In this document: one piece after another, positions 1 to 9,286 of the stretch
How the letters are laid out: every line of letters starts with the position of its first letter
Numbering within the stretch: position 1 is the first letter of the stretch
Origin: Neolewinella persica DSM 23188
Lineage (GTDB): Bacteria > Bacteroidota > Bacteroidia > Chitinophagales > Saprospiraceae
Length of the DNA: 64,000 bases
Direction of reading: 5' to 3'
Assembly (NCBI RefSeq): GCF_000373105.1
Contig: NZ_KB890426.1
Coordinates: 62,001-126,000 of the forward strand
The notes under the pieces: generated by a model
The model's database searches: none
Seen by the model: only the letters and a program-made list of their open reading frames with translations
Told to the model about the DNA's origin: nothing
Program-made: the position numbers and the translations under genes

Positions 1-33
1 AATTGGGCTGACGGGACAGGATGACTATTTTCA

Positions 34-489
34 TTATTTTTTATTTGAATCTGATGATTTCAATTTATGCGAGAGATCTGTTTTGGCGGGGTCTACGATG
101 AATCGCTTCATCAGGAACTTGCGTCCGATCAGAATAGGAAACTTCATCTCTCCCCGCTCACTGAGTGAAAGATCAATGGGGTACTCTACCCCGAAAAGCA
201 CAATGTTAGTTTTGATCACAAAACGCTTCTCCGAACCGCCAAAAGAATTTTTCACGGACTTTTGCCTGAAATTCTCTGTTGATAATTCCCTGCTTTCGTA
301 TTGCTTATACGAAGGATCGAGGAGGGTGAAGAATAAGACCTCTTTGCCATCTACCTCTTTTGTTCCTATCTCGTGACAGTGAATCGCTGAAGTGTAGGCA
401 CCAGTGTCCATTTTTATATCGACGCTGTTTAATTCTAAGCCAGGAAAATCAGCTTTATCCTTCCTGCCTATCGTTTGTTTTTTGGTCAA
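34..489 (-). CDS. RimK-type ATP-dependent zinc protease-like protein (PF05618)
   Basis: This 151-residue protein matches the small Zn_protease/retropepsin-like family often found beside RimK ligases. Visible signatures are the IGRKDKADFP start, KMDTGAYTSAIH around residues 27-38 (the DTGA triad resembles an aspartyl-protease active site) and FPILIGRKFL near residue 120. The best start is a TTG at 489, because the family normally begins three to six residues before IGRK. No rimK gene is adjacent. The C-terminal tail is Lys/Ser-rich and unremarkable. The family is known by fold; a proteolytic role here is inferred. The gene is last in the minus-strand direction within the window, so any partner further left is unseen. 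Confidence 0.8.
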   Translation of the reverse strand: MTKKQTIGRKDKADFPGLELNSVDIKMDTGAYTSAIHCHEIGTKEVDGKEVLFFTLLDPSYKQYESRELSTENFRQKSVKNSFGGSEKRFVIKTNIVLFGVEYPIDLSLSERGEMKFPILIGRKFLMKRFIVDPAKTDLSHKLKSSDSNKK

Positions 490-674
490 TTGGTTTTTGT
501 TATTTGGCTTGCATGAACTAATCGCTTGACTGCTAGATGTTTGAACGGTCGGTTAGTTCTTGATCTGAAAAGACTGGCTGCAAGCCGCCGAAGGTAGGTA
601 TAAAGGCTGGAAAACCGTGCATTCATCGGGTATTCTCAGGGCTGCTGAAATTGTAAGCGTAAGGGATACCGCAG

Positions 675-702
675 GACCAGTGAAAGCGGGCTTTCACTGG
701 TC
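675..702. repeat. Perfect 13-bp inverted repeat (hairpin)
   Basis: GACCAGTGAAAGC at 675-687 and its exact reverse complement at 690-702 are separated by only two bases. The hairpin lies just past the truB stop in the minus direction. No T-run follows it, so it is not a classic intrinsic terminator, although it may protect a 3' end. Confidence 0.6.
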
Positions 703-747
703 TGAACCAGAGGTAGTGGGAGACAGACTACTCATTGACTGATAAAA

Positions 748-1482
748 CTATTCCTCCGGCGCCAGCGGCGGGATAACCTCCAGCAAAGTCTCCAAGTCCC
801 ACATATCCTTCTCCTCGAACGGCCCAACGGTCGTCCGTCGCAGCGCGGTGAGGTAGCCGCCCGAATCCAGCGCCTTGCCCATATCATAAGCCAGCGACCG
901 GATGTAGGTGCCTTTAGAACAGGTTATTTCAAAGTCCACTTCCGGCAGTTCAATACGGGTGATCCTGAATTCGTGTACTGTGACGGGGCGGGGTTTTACT
1001 TCCACCTGGATGCCTTTTCGGGCTTTTTTGTACAAAGGCTGGCCGTCGATTTTGATGGCAGAGTAGATGGGAGGGAGCTGCTGTAGATCACCAGTGAGAG
1101 AGCGGGCAGCGGCGCGGACCATCTCATCGGTAATGTGCTCCGTGGGGAAGGTGGCGTTGATCGGCTCTTCGGCGTCATAGCTGGCGGTGGTGGCACCTAG
1201 GGTGATGGTGCCGGTGTAGGTTTTGTCCATACCCTGCAGCTCCTGCAGGCGTTTGGTCCACTTGCCGGTGCAGATGTTGAGCATGCCGGTGGCCATGGGG
1301 TCCAGTGTGCCAGCGTGGCCTACCTTGATTTTCTTTACCCCCAGGTGCTTGCGAATGGCCCAGCGGACCTTATTAACGACGTCGAAACTGGTCCAGCCCT
1401 TCGGTTTATCGACGAGTAGCAGGCAGCCTTCCTGGAAGGTAAAGGGTGGGGTAGTGGTAGGGGGAAGCGTTTTGATAAGCAA
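748..1482 (-). CDS. truB: tRNA pseudouridine(55) synthase TruB
   Basis: TruB converts U55 in the T-loop of tRNAs to pseudouridine. The protein shows LLVDKPKGWTSFDVV at the N-terminus, GHAGTLDPMATGML with the catalytic Asp, the YxAxK-like YSAIKIDGQPLYKKAR segment and SKGTYIRSLAYDMG. About 244 residues follow a TTG start at 1482, normal for a compact TruB. The frame stays open up to an ATG at 1623, but that extension runs through the dispersed GC-rich repeat at 1509-1525 and encodes an LHLRPRP stretch with no family resemblance, so the downstream TTG is preferred. In Bacteroidota truB usually follows uppP; here a plus-strand gene pair separates them. Confidence 0.93.
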   Translation of the reverse strand: MLIKTLPPTTTPPFTFQEGCLLLVDKPKGWTSFDVVNKVRWAIRKHLGVKKIKVGHAGTLDPMATGMLNICTGKWTKRLQELQGMDKTYTGTITLGATTASYDAEEPINATFPTEHITDEMVRAAARSLTGDLQQLPPIYSAIKIDGQPLYKKARKGIQVEVKPRPVTVHEFRITRIELPEVDFEITCSKGTYIRSLAYDMGKALDSGGYLTALRRTTVGPFEEKDMWDLETLLEVIPPLAPEE

Positions 1483-1508
1483 TAAGGGATTTGTGATTAG
1501 CGATTTTG

Positions 1509-1525
1509 GGCGCGGCCGCAGGTGC
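1509..1525 (-). repeat. Dispersed TTTGCACCTGCG-type element, copy 1
   Basis: On the minus strand this reads CTTTGCACCTGCGGCCGCGC and sits 27 bases upstream of the proposed truB start, in the same orientation. The flanking 22 bp (1508-1529) are identical to those of the copies at 11114-11135 and 24311-24332. Confidence 0.8.
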
Positions 1526-1835
1526 AAAGAACGGCAATTGGGCAAGGAAGGACCAAAGGTTTGGAATAACTTATTCATTTGGCACCAGCTACAGAGAACT
1601 GGTATGCCTTCTGATTGCGTCATCCTCTAAAAGCATACCTGCCAATATTCAGCATTAACGGTTGGGTAATGTTTGTACTTTGCTTTTTATGAAACCTTCC
1701 CCTGCATCCTGCGCGCCGCCGCCCAAATTATTAGTAGCTCCCATATAACTTGATCGTTGACAAATATCAGCTTTACAGCAAACCTTGATCACTAATGATT
1801 TCTCCGGACGGGACTATTTTTCGTGAAAAGCGACG

Positions 1836-2702
1836 ATGGAAACCAGCAAAAAATCAAGGAAACTACTGGATAAGGTGGTCTGGATAACCGGAGCTTCTTC
1901 AGGTATCGGCGAACAGCTCTGCTACCAATTTGCGAAACAAGGGGCTTCTTTAATTATTTCTGCACCCGGTGCGCCCAGGCTGGAGCGGGTAAAAGCCAAC
2001 CTGGCCGCTGATCAGGTAGCCGTCCATATTTTACCTTTTGATCTGGAACAATTGGAACTGCTCCCCGACAAAGTCGCGAAGGCCCTGAGCTACTTCGGCA
2101 AGGTTGATATTTTGGTGAATAATGCAGGCATCGCACTGAAAGATTGGGCCCTGTCTACTAAGTTGGAAGTTGACCAAAAAGTGATGAACATCAATTATTT
2201 CGGTCCAATTGTCCTGACGAAGCACCTTCTTCCTCACATGTTGGAGCGAGATGCCGGGCAAATCGTTGTTATGAGCAGCCTTTCCGGCAAGTATGGCGTC
2301 CCCAAAATTTCCGCCTACGCTGCTTCTAAACACGCCCTGCATGGCTTTTTTGAGACACTACGAAGTGAGATCGCGGATACGGGAGTGGACATTTCCATTA
2401 TTATACCAGGCATCATTCAGACCGAGATTACCGCTCATGCGCTAAAGGGTGATGGTAGCTTATTTGGCAAGGTGGATAAGACTTTTCAGAAGGCGTATCC
2501 GGCGGAAAAAGCCGCTGAGAAAATCGTCCAGGCGGTACTGAAACGAAAGGAAGAAACCTTCGTGGGAGGAACGGAAGGAATCACCCTTGTATTAAACCGT
2601 CTTTCTCCGTGGCTTCTGCGCCGGTTCATTCGCAACCATCCGATAAAGAAAATGAGGAAGCTGAAAGGGCTTTTGTCCTTCAACAAAACCACGGTATCAT
2701 GA
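1836..2702 (+). CDS. SDR family NAD(P)-dependent oxidoreductase
   Basis: A classical short-chain dehydrogenase of 288 residues. It has the TGASSGIG nucleotide-binding loop near residue 18, the NNAG structural motif, a catalytic Ser in MSSLSGKYG and the YAASK Tyr-Lys pair. Its overall pattern resembles the DHRS7-like group, with a basic/hydrophobic tail (NRLSPWLLRRFIRNHP) that could associate with the membrane. The stop codon overlaps the ATG of the next gene (ATGA), so the two are probably translationally coupled, suggesting that the oxidoreductase acts on a ketone or alcohol linked to CoA-ester metabolism. The substrate cannot be told from sequence. Confidence 0.88.
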   Translation: METSKKSRKLLDKVVWITGASSGIGEQLCYQFAKQGASLIISAPGAPRLERVKANLAADQVAVHILPFDLEQLELLPDKVAKALSYFGKVDILVNNAGIALKDWALSTKLEVDQKVMNINYFGPIVLTKHLLPHMLERDAGQIVVMSSLSGKYGVPKISAYAASKHALHGFFETLRSEIADTGVDISIIIPGIIQTEITAHALKGDGSLFGKVDKTFQKAYPAEKAAEKIVQAVLKRKEETFVGGTEGITLVLNRLSPWLLRRFIRNHPIKKMRKLKGLLSFNKTTVS

Positions 2703-4411
2703 ATTTTTTCGACAAACTACGGCTGGTCCTCCACGTCATTCGCTGGCGTTTGACGTGGCGCCGGCATTCGCTGGATTACCTTCCGGCAAAGACCAGTTCC
2801 GACAAATTCATCTCGGCCAGAAACGCTGCTAAATTAATCGAGGATAATTCCTGTGTCTTTTCAAGTGGCATTGCGGGTAACGCACGCTGTTCAGTTTTCT
2901 TCTATGCTATTCGCGAACGATTCAAACGTTCGGGCCACCCTAAATCGCTGACCTGGATAAACGGAGGCGCGCAGGGGGGGCGGGGAAGAGTTCCGGGCAC
3001 GATCGAAGAGTTGGGGCTCCCGGGCTTGATGAAAAGCTACCTGGCCGCCCACATCGAAACGGCCAAGGCACAATTACAACTGGCACAAAAAGGTGACCTG
3101 GAACTATACACCTTGCCACAAGGCGTCATCTCTTTACTGTTGGAAGAACAGGGTAAAGGGAAAACTTCAATGACCTCAGAAGTAGGACTGGGTACATTTC
3201 TCGACCCGGCAGTTGGGGGGCGTGCGGCGATCAATGCAACAGCCGGGGCGAAATACATCTCCCGGGAGGGAGATACGCTGAAGTACACCATGCCGCAGCC
3301 TGAAGTAGCACTGTTCAGTGCATCGTACGCCGACGAAGAAGGGAACATCTATTTTAAGCATGCAGCCACGATCACCGAAAGTGTCCAGTCCATTAGTTCC
3401 GTACGAAAGAACAAAGGCATTGTAATGGCAGCAGTGGCTAAAATCATCCCGAAGAACAAAAAGGAGATAAGCATTCCTGCAGAGCAGGTAGATTACATTG
3501 TAGTTAATCCCTATAACGAACAAACTGCCAGCATTCTTCAGAACCGATACTGGCCCATGTTCACGCCACACGAGCAGGTGGATCGGAAAAAGGCGGTGAA
3601 GCAATTGAAATTTATTAATAATCTACTGAAGATTACGCCGGTTCGGAACACGGTCGACAGCGATATGGCCCGATTGGCAGCCAGCCTTTTTCTAAAAATT
3701 GTTCCCAGGGATGGCTTGGTCAATATTGGCGTTGGATTCCCGGAGGAAGTCGGCCGGGTGCTAGTAGAAAACGACCTGGAAGACGAATTTATCTTTACGA
3801 CCGAAGCAGGCGCTTTTGGGGGGCTGCCCGCTCCTGGTATCTTTTTTGGTGCGACTGTCGGGCCCGATCATCTGGAGCCCTCTTCTAAAATGTTTGCACG
3901 CTATCACGACCATTTAGACATGGCGGTACTTGGCTTTCTGGAAGTGGATACGAAAGGTAATGTCAACGTATCTAAAAAAGGGCCGGAGGTTACCGATTAC
4001 GTTGGTCCTGGCGGTTTTCCAGACATCGTTTATGGCGCTAAAAATATCATTTTCATCGGCCATTGGATGCATAAGGCTGAATTTGGGCACGAAGAAGGAA
4101 AGGTTAAATTGCTGCGGAAGGGAATTCCCAAATTCGTGGAGCAAGTCAGTGAAATTTCTTTCAATGGCCAGGAAGCACTCCGGCAAGGAAAGACCGTATT
4201 GTACGTGACCAATGTAGGGTACTTCAAATTAACCAAACACGGGCTTCAGCTAATAGCCCGCTTCCCGGGCATTGACATTGAAAAGGACATTCTTGCAAAT
4301 TGCGAAGCCTGTATCTATATTCCACAAGATGAAAGTGTTCCAATAATTGACTCGGCACTGGAATTTAGCTTCAATCGTTCTAAAAACACCACAGGTATCC
4401 ACTCTGGGTGA
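2699..4411 (+). CDS. Acyl-CoA:acetate/3-ketoacid CoA transferase (family I)
   Basis: A fused alpha-beta CoA transferase of 570 residues, similar in layout to YdiF/Pct-type enzymes that move CoA between short acyl-CoAs and free acids. The N-terminal half carries GGAQGGRGRVPGTIEELGLPG-like loops; the C-terminal half has NIGVGFPEEVG and TTEAGAFGGLPAPG, where the Glu is the expected CoA-ester-forming residue. The start is the ATG at 2699 (MNFFDKLRL), which overlaps the stop of the SDR gene by four bases; an earlier in-frame start would only read through the SDR gene. Together the pair looks like a small fatty-acid or ketone-body style module. Exact substrates are unknown. Confidence 0.87.
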   Translation: MNFFDKLRLVLHVIRWRLTWRRHSLDYLPAKTSSDKFISARNAAKLIEDNSCVFSSGIAGNARCSVFFYAIRERFKRSGHPKSLTWINGGAQGGRGRVPGTIEELGLPGLMKSYLAAHIETAKAQLQLAQKGDLELYTLPQGVISLLLEEQGKGKTSMTSEVGLGTFLDPAVGGRAAINATAGAKYISREGDTLKYTMPQPEVALFSASYADEEGNIYFKHAATITESVQSISSVRKNKGIVMAAVAKIIPKNKKEISIPAEQVDYIVVNPYNEQTASILQNRYWPMFTPHEQVDRKKAVKQLKFINNLLKITPVRNTVDSDMARLAASLFLKIVPRDGLVNIGVGFPEEVGRVLVENDLEDEFIFTTEAGAFGGLPAPGIFFGATVGPDHLEPSSKMFARYHDHLDMAVLGFLEVDTKGNVNVSKKGPEVTDYVGPGGFPDIVYGAKNIIFIGHWMHKAEFGHEEGKVKLLRKGIPKFVEQVSEISFNGQEALRQGKTVLYVTNVGYFKLTKHGLQLIARFPGIDIEKDILANCEACIYIPQDESVPIIDSALEFSFNRSKNTTGIHSG

Positions 4412-4542
4412 CCCCGGAGGCAAGCTAGCGCAGCGGCCATAGTCCGGAGTAGCCTGCCATAAATTTTCTCCTGCACCTGTAGTGCGCTTCGCAGATGAAT
4501 TAGCCGGTCGGAACGTTTAGCAGATGTTGGTTGCGCTAAACA

Positions 4543-5343
4543 TTAACTCATGACTCCCTTCCAGACCAACACCACCGCCGCCACCGCAAAGCAGTAGTAA
4601 GCAAACCACTTCAGCTCCGCCTTTTTTACCAACTTAATCATCCAGACGCAAGCCAGAATACCGGTTAAAAATGCGGCCAGGAAGCCTACGCCTAGTTCGG
4701 GGAGAGAGACGGAGCTGGCAGTGAAATCGCCATCCATCATGTCCTTAGCCATCTTGCCAAGGATGAGCGGCACCACCATCAGGAAACTAAAACGCGCTGA
4801 TTTCTCCCGGTCAATTCCCAGCATTACGCTGGTCGAGATCGTTGCCCCCGACCGACTGATGCCGGGCAGAATGGCCACCGCTTGCGCCAGACCGATGATG
4901 ATCGCGTCTTTCCAGTCCACGGCTTTTTCAGTGTTCTTCGCCCGATCTGCCAGAAAAAGCAACAGGCCGGTAATGATTAGCATAATGGCAACAAGTATGA
5001 TCTGGCGATCAAAAAGGGCTTCGAGCATATCATCAAAGAGCACCCCGACAATTGCCGCGGGGATCATACTGACCACGATAAGTGCAGCAAATTTAGTGCC
5101 GTCGTTCCATTGAAACTTAACCAGGTCTCCAAGAATTTCAATAATGTCTTTGCGGAAAACCACGATGGTCGCCAGCGCCGTGGCGGCGTGCAGCGTCACG
5201 GTCATCAGCATACTTTCAGCGGCAAGGCTGTCGTCCTGCATCACCCATTTGGCAAGCTCAAGATGACCGCTGCTGGATACGGGCAAAAATTCGGTCAGCC
5301 CCTGGATAATGCCAAGGACTAGCGCTTTTAGAAGTTCTAGCAT
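4543..5343 (-). CDS. uppP: Undecaprenyl-diphosphatase UppP (BacA)
   Basis: This integral membrane phosphatase recycles undecaprenyl pyrophosphate, the lipid carrier for peptidoglycan and surface glycans. The 266-residue length is typical. The diagnostic GLTEFLPVSSSGH segment is at residues 15-27 and LPGISRSGATIS lies mid-protein; several hydrophobic helices cover most of the rest. The gene is downstream of DUF3098 and ftsX on the same strand, the usual Bacteroidota order, although a 200-bp repeat island separates it from DUF3098. Confidence 0.96.
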   Translation of the reverse strand: MLELLKALVLGIIQGLTEFLPVSSSGHLELAKWVMQDDSLAAESMLMTVTLHAATALATIVVFRKDIIEILGDLVKFQWNDGTKFAALIVVSMIPAAIVGVLFDDMLEALFDRQIILVAIMLIITGLLLFLADRAKNTEKAVDWKDAIIIGLAQAVAILPGISRSGATISTSVMLGIDREKSARFSFLMVVPLILGKMAKDMMDGDFTASSVSLPELGVGFLAAFLTGILACVWMIKLVKKAELKWFAYYCFAVAAVVLVWKGVMS

Positions 5344-5350
5344 TTAGGGG

Positions 5351-5543
5351 ACTGTATTCAGTGTTCAGTATTCAGGGGGCAGGGAGCAGTATTCAGTGTT
5401 CAGAGAGGAGTAATCACCGCTCAGTATTCAGGAGTTAGTGGGCAGTATTTAGTTGGCCATTATTAAGGACGAAATCTGAACCCTGAGCCCTGACCCCTAA
5501 ATCCTGAACCCTGAGCCTTGAATCCTGAGCCCTGAATCCTGAA
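5351..5543. repeat. Word/inverted-word island: TTCAGTATTCAG array and CCTGAATCCTGAA array
   Basis: The left half repeats TTCAGTnTTCAG-like words and the right half repeats CCTGAACCCTGAG-like words, which are their reverse complement. The island can therefore fold into a long imperfect hairpin. It fills the whole gap between uppP and the DUF3098 gene. Confidence 0.75.
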
Positions 5544-5545
5544 AA

Positions 5546-5908
5546 CTATTTCTTAAGGATAGCATAAATCACCGTACCCAAACCACCCAGAATAACGATT
5601 GGGGCGAGGGTAATGCGACGGAAAGAGTAGATCACGCTTTCATCAAAAACGGCTGGGTCGTCGCCACGTCCTCCGCTCATCAGGAGCATGCCGAGGATAA
5701 CCAGGGCAAAGCCGATGCCCATCCACAGGTAGGTGTCTTTACCGAAAGTAAGGGCACGTTTAGCGGAGTTGCTGTTCTCTGAAGCGAAGGTCCTGGTGCT
5801 GCGGGTGGTTACCGGCGTAGCTGGCGCCACGCGGGTATTGTCCTGGTTGGAAGCTGCGGCGCGCTGCGCTGCCTTACGATCTTCCTTTTTCTTTCTTTGC
5901 TTACTCAT
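5546..5908 (-). CDS. DUF3098 family membrane protein
   Basis: A small protein (120 residues) with a charged, low-complexity N-terminus rich in Lys, Arg, Ala and Thr, followed by two predicted membrane segments (about residues 62-82 and 100-117) separated by an FDESVIYSFRRITLAP loop typical of DUF3098. In Bacteroidota this gene lies between ftsX and uppP, as here, which suggests a role in envelope biogenesis or division. No biochemical function is established. Confidence 0.88.
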   Translation of the reverse strand: MSKQRKKKEDRKAAQRAAASNQDNTRVAPATPVTTRSTRTFASENSNSAKRALTFGKDTYLWMGIGFALVILGMLLMSGGRGDDPAVFDESVIYSFRRITLAPIVILGGLGTVIYAILKK

Positions 5909-6024
5909 GTTTTCAAGTTGCAGGTTGCAGGTTGCAGATTTCAGATTGCAAGTTGCAGGTTATCAGGTTGCAAGTTCCAGGTTTCAACGGCTGCATCTTG
6001 CAACTTGAAACCTGCAACTTGTAC
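5909..6024. repeat. Word/inverted-word island: GTTGCAGGTT array and AACCTGCAAC array
   Basis: Short words of the type CAAGTTGCAGGTTGCAGG are followed about 80 bp later by CTTGCAACTTGAAACCTGC, their reverse complement. The island fills the gap between DUF3098 and ftsX. The same word family recurs at 22333-22380 and 22827-22925. Confidence 0.75.
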
Positions 6025-6936
6025 TTAGTATAAATCATCTAAGCGGAGGCGAAGGTAGCGACGAACGACGACATAGTGGCTGACGAAGTTGATCAGTAAA
6101 CCAAGCAGCAGGATGCCGCCATAAAGGAAGCCCAGCCGAACCGGCTCCGCAAATAAATCAAGTTCAGGTAAAACGGATTGTAGCCAGACCTGCAGGCCCA
6201 GTACGCCGGTTAGTGCAATTAGCCCGGCCAGCAAGCCCTGGCCAACGGCCCGCCATAGATACGGACGGCTGATGAATCCCCAACTGGCACCCACCAGTTC
6301 CTGGGTTTTAATGGTGAAGCGATTGGCGTACAACGATAACCGGACAGTATTATGGATCAGCAGACCGGCAACGAGGGCAAACAACGCTGCAAGGCCAAGC
6401 AGTACCCAGCCTAGTCTCCGCGCATTCGCCGCAATCCGGTCAACAAAATTATCCTGGTAAAACACGCCCGCAACACCCGGTTTCACTTGCAGCTCACTTG
6501 CAATTGCAGCCAGACTATCGGATTGCAAATAAACGATCGGAACATTGAAGGTGATCACGTCAAGTAATGGATTGTTCAGCCCCAGGTCGTCAAGATCTCG
6601 CTCCAGGTCTTCTCCCATTTCCTGCAATGCCTGCTCCTTAGGCAAGTATTCGGGAGTACTTCCAGGCTGATGGTAATCCGCCGCCAGCAGCTCTAGCAGC
6701 AGCAACTCCCGTTGCTCCTTAGTATGATCAACCTCTAACTCAACAATGATGTCGAGGTTCTCCTGCAACTGCCGGGTGAGGTAGCTCGCCTGAAACGTCC
6801 ACAAGCCCACCAGCCCAAGCAGGAAAAGCACCAGCGACAGACTGAAGATGACGTAGAGTTGATTAGGACGGGGGGAGGGCAAAGTTGGTAGTTTGGTGTA
6901 TTGGTCTGTTAGTCTGTTGGGTGGTTGGCGAGCCAC
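6025..6936 (-). CDS. ftsX: Cell division permease-like protein FtsX
   Basis: FtsX partners the ATPase FtsE and couples divisome state to septal peptidoglycan hydrolysis. This 303-residue protein has a short cytoplasmic N-terminus, a first membrane helix near residues 25-47, a periplasmic domain of about 130 residues containing the LEVDHTKEQRE and YLPKEQALQEMGEDLE segments, and three C-terminal helices. The NRFTIKTQELVGAS motif between the last helices is characteristic of the family. The frame starts at an ATG (MARQPP) with a Pro-rich N-terminus that may be partly non-native. ftsE lies 246 bp upstream on the same strand rather than directly coupled. Confidence 0.92.
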   Translation of the reverse strand: MARQPPNRLTDQYTKLPTLPSPRPNQLYVIFSLSLVLFLLGLVGLWTFQASYLTRQLQENLDIIVELEVDHTKEQRELLLLELLAADYHQPGSTPEYLPKEQALQEMGEDLERDLDDLGLNNPLLDVITFNVPIVYLQSDSLAAIASELQVKPGVAGVFYQDNFVDRIAANARRLGWVLLGLAALFALVAGLLIHNTVRLSLYANRFTIKTQELVGASWGFISRPYLWRAVGQGLLAGLIALTGVLGLQVWLQSVLPELDLFAEPVRLGFLYGGILLLGLLINFVSHYVVVRRYLRLRLDDLY

Positions 6937-7182
6937 GGAACTTCATTGCCGGTTTTGTCGACCACTTGTTCCGCGTTCCAGTTTGTTGAACAAAAGTAGG
7001 GAGATTTTTGCAAGGGACTGGGTTAAAGAAGCTTAATTAAGGTTGGTTAGCCCGGCTGTAGCTAAATCCCTGATCAAATATCGCTAATCAACTATGGATA
7101 TCCTACGAACGAAGTGCGCATCTCCCTGCGGCAGCCTACCTGCTATCCACCACCAAGCGAAGCGTCTATTGAGTGCAGCGAG

Positions 7183-7860
7183 TCACCCTTCAGCATTAAA
7201 CACCCGCCCCCCTTCACACCGAACGACTCGCGCCTGAAACGTATCCAATAGTCGGTAATCATGCGTTGCAAACAGCACTGCCGTTCCGTGTTCTTTGCCC
7301 AGTTTACGCATCAGTTCCAAAATGTTTTTGCTGGTGTCGGGGTCAAGATTGCCGGTCACTTCGTCAGCAATAAACAGAGTAGGGGAGTTAAGCAGGGCCC
7401 GGGCGAAGGCAATGCGTTGGCGTTCCCCTCCGCTGAGGGTGTGGGGCATTGATCGCCGCCGGTCGGCCAGGCCAACGGCCATTAGTACTTCATCGATGCG
7501 TTGCTCGGCGAGGGTTCCTTTTTTCCAGCCGGTAGCGCGTAGGGCAAAGCGCAGGTTCTCTTCGACCGACCGGTCCATCAGCAAGTTAAAGTCCTGAAAG
7601 ACGATGCCAAGTTTGCGACGTAGTTGAGGGATTTTCTTTCTGCCCGTCTTAGCCAGGTTGAAGCCAGCTACGGTGGCCGAGCCACCGCCAAGCGGCAATG
7701 CAGCATAAAGTGTTTTGAGCAAGCTGGATTTGCCCGCACCGGTTTTGCCTACCAGGTAGACGAATTCACCCGGTGCGATCCGAAGATCAACATTTTCCAG
7801 AATGTTCCGGCCTCCTTGTTGGATATTTGCCCCACGAAGTTCTACTATTGCTTCGGCCAT
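7183..7860 (-). CDS. ftsE: Cell division ATP-binding protein FtsE
   Basis: An ABC ATPase of 225 residues expected to bind FtsX. Walker A is GKTGAGKSSL, the Q-loop lies in GIVFQDFNLL, the signature is LSGGERQR and Walker B is LFIADEV, followed by GTAVLFATHDYRLL with the H-loop. The start is ATG at 7860 (MAEAIVELRG). A longer in-frame reading up to 8007 runs through intergenic repeat sequence and has no resemblance to FtsE. The order ftsE - ftsX - DUF3098 - uppP on one strand points to an envelope and division cluster. Confidence 0.94.
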   Translation of the reverse strand: MAEAIVELRGANIQQGGRNILENVDLRIAPGEFVYLVGKTGAGKSSLLKTLYAALPLGGGSATVAGFNLAKTGRKKIPQLRRKLGIVFQDFNLLMDRSVEENLRFALRATGWKKGTLAEQRIDEVLMAVGLADRRRSMPHTLSGGERQRIAFARALLNSPTLFIADEVTGNLDPDTSKNILELMRKLGKEHGTAVLFATHDYRLLDTFQARVVRCEGGRVFNAEG

Positions 7861-8191
7861 TGGGTGTTTTTTGTGTCCGTTGATAACGTTTTGCGGCTTC
7901 AAGGTATCACTTTCGTAACTGAGTCGATGAGTTATTGAGTCACCTAGTTGCTGCCGCAAGTACCACTCACGGCGCTTCGCTTGTTCGCCCGGGCAAGTAC
8001 ACGACAATTAATGACTCAATAACTTGACGGCTTATTCAGTTACTGATTGGTGCAGTCTTTACTTTTGCGGGTGCGTTCCTTCAAGGTGAGCAAGCGAAGC
8101 TTGGCGAACGGTGCCGGCGGCAGCGATTCAATCATTCTCTTATTCAATTACTCCCATATTCACTCATTGTACCCCTCCAAACATAAAAGTC
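7861..8191. other. Intergenic repeat region between divergent ftsE and the PorV-like gene
   Basis: No convincing gene. It contains an inverted pair GAGTTATTGAGTCA (7929-7942) and TGACTCAATAACTT (about 8012-8025). Inside is a GC-rich core CTGCCGCAAGTACCACTCAC that matches the REP-like core seen at 10.3, 46.4 and 50.7 kb. A second partial copy of the core with an ATTCAATCATTCTC arm occupies about 8070-8165. Confidence 0.65.
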
Positions 8192-9286
8192 TTGAAAAAA
8201 CTATTAACCCTTCTTCTTGTAATCGTATTCTGGGCGGGAACGCAGGATGCAATGAATGCTCAAAAGTACAGCAATGAATTCCTGACCATCGGTGTCGGTG
8301 CCAGAGCGCATGCTATGGGTACTGCAGTGGTCGCTGGCCAAAAGGATGTTTATGCTACGGCCTGGAACCCGGCCGGCCTGGCGGGCTTAGCACCGGAGGA
8401 AGGTTTGGAGATTGGTGCCATGCACGCCGAATGGTTCGGCGGTGTGGGCAACTATGATTACCTGGGCTTCACCCTGCCGTTGTCTGGCAAAAATCAGCGC
8501 CTTGGCTTCAGCATCATCCGCTTCGGCATCGATAATATTCCCAATACGCTGACGCTTTACGAGGCTGACGGCACCATCAATTTCGAAAATATCTCCGAGT
8601 TCTCGGCTGCCGACTATGCCTTTCTTGGAACTTATGCCCGCGCCTTTCCCAAGCCTAAGGGAGAGCTTCGTTTGGGTGGTAACGTAAAAATCGTCCGCCG
8701 TACCATCGGCCAGTTTGCCAACAGCTGGGGCTTCGGCATTGACCTCGGTGCCCAGATGGATCGGGGTGATTGGACCTTTGCGCTCCTGGCCAGAGACATC
8801 ACCACCACTTTCAATGCCTGGTCTTTCAGTTTCAACGACAGCGAAAGGGAAACGCTCAGCCTCACCGGCAACGAAATTCCGATCAACAGCGTAGAAACTA
8901 CCAACCCGACGCTCATCCTGGCCGTCAACCGGAAGTTCAACATCACCAAAGACATCGGTCTTACCGCCGAACTGGACCTCATCGCCACTACCGACGGTAA
9001 GCGAAATACCCTGATTTCTGCCGACCCCGTCAGCATCGACCCCGCTTTCGGCCTGGAAGCTGGCTATTCAGATTTCATCTTTCTGCGCGCCGGAGTTTCC
9101 CAGTTGCAGCGTATCCAGGACTTCGATCAGGTGGAGCGGCTGAACTCCCGCCCGAGCCTGGGGCTCGGCCTAAAAGTCGGCAAACTCAATGTCGACTATG
9201 CTTACACGGACCTTGGCGAGGATGATGGCCGGAGTACGTACAGCCACATTGTTTCTGTGCGGTTGGGGCTGAAGCCTAAGCAATAG
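8192..9286 (+). CDS. PorV/PorQ family outer-membrane protein
   Basis: The mature part opens with KYSNEFLTIGVGARAHAMG, a typical PorV/PorQ-family start, followed by DVYATAWNPAGLAGL and a beta-rich body ending in a strand with a terminal aromatic-poor KPKQ. The family forms FadL-like barrels; PorV shuttles cargo of the type IX secretion system. A TTG at 8192 gives KKLLTLLLVIVFWAG, a good signal peptide, whereas an upstream GTG at 8111 would put repeat-derived residues in front of it. About 364 residues. Whether it is PorV itself or a paralogue cannot be decided without comparison; no other secretion gene is nearby. Confidence 0.82.
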   Translation: MKKLLTLLLVIVFWAGTQDAMNAQKYSNEFLTIGVGARAHAMGTAVVAGQKDVYATAWNPAGLAGLAPEEGLEIGAMHAEWFGGVGNYDYLGFTLPLSGKNQRLGFSIIRFGIDNIPNTLTLYEADGTINFENISEFSAADYAFLGTYARAFPKPKGELRLGGNVKIVRRTIGQFANSWGFGIDLGAQMDRGDWTFALLARDITTTFNAWSFSFNDSERETLSLTGNEIPINSVETTNPTLILAVNRKFNITKDIGLTAELDLIATTDGKRNTLISADPVSIDPAFGLEAGYSDFIFLRAGVSQLQRIQDFDQVERLNSRPSLGLGLKVGKLNVDYAYTDLGEDDGRSTYSHIVSVRLGLKPKQ

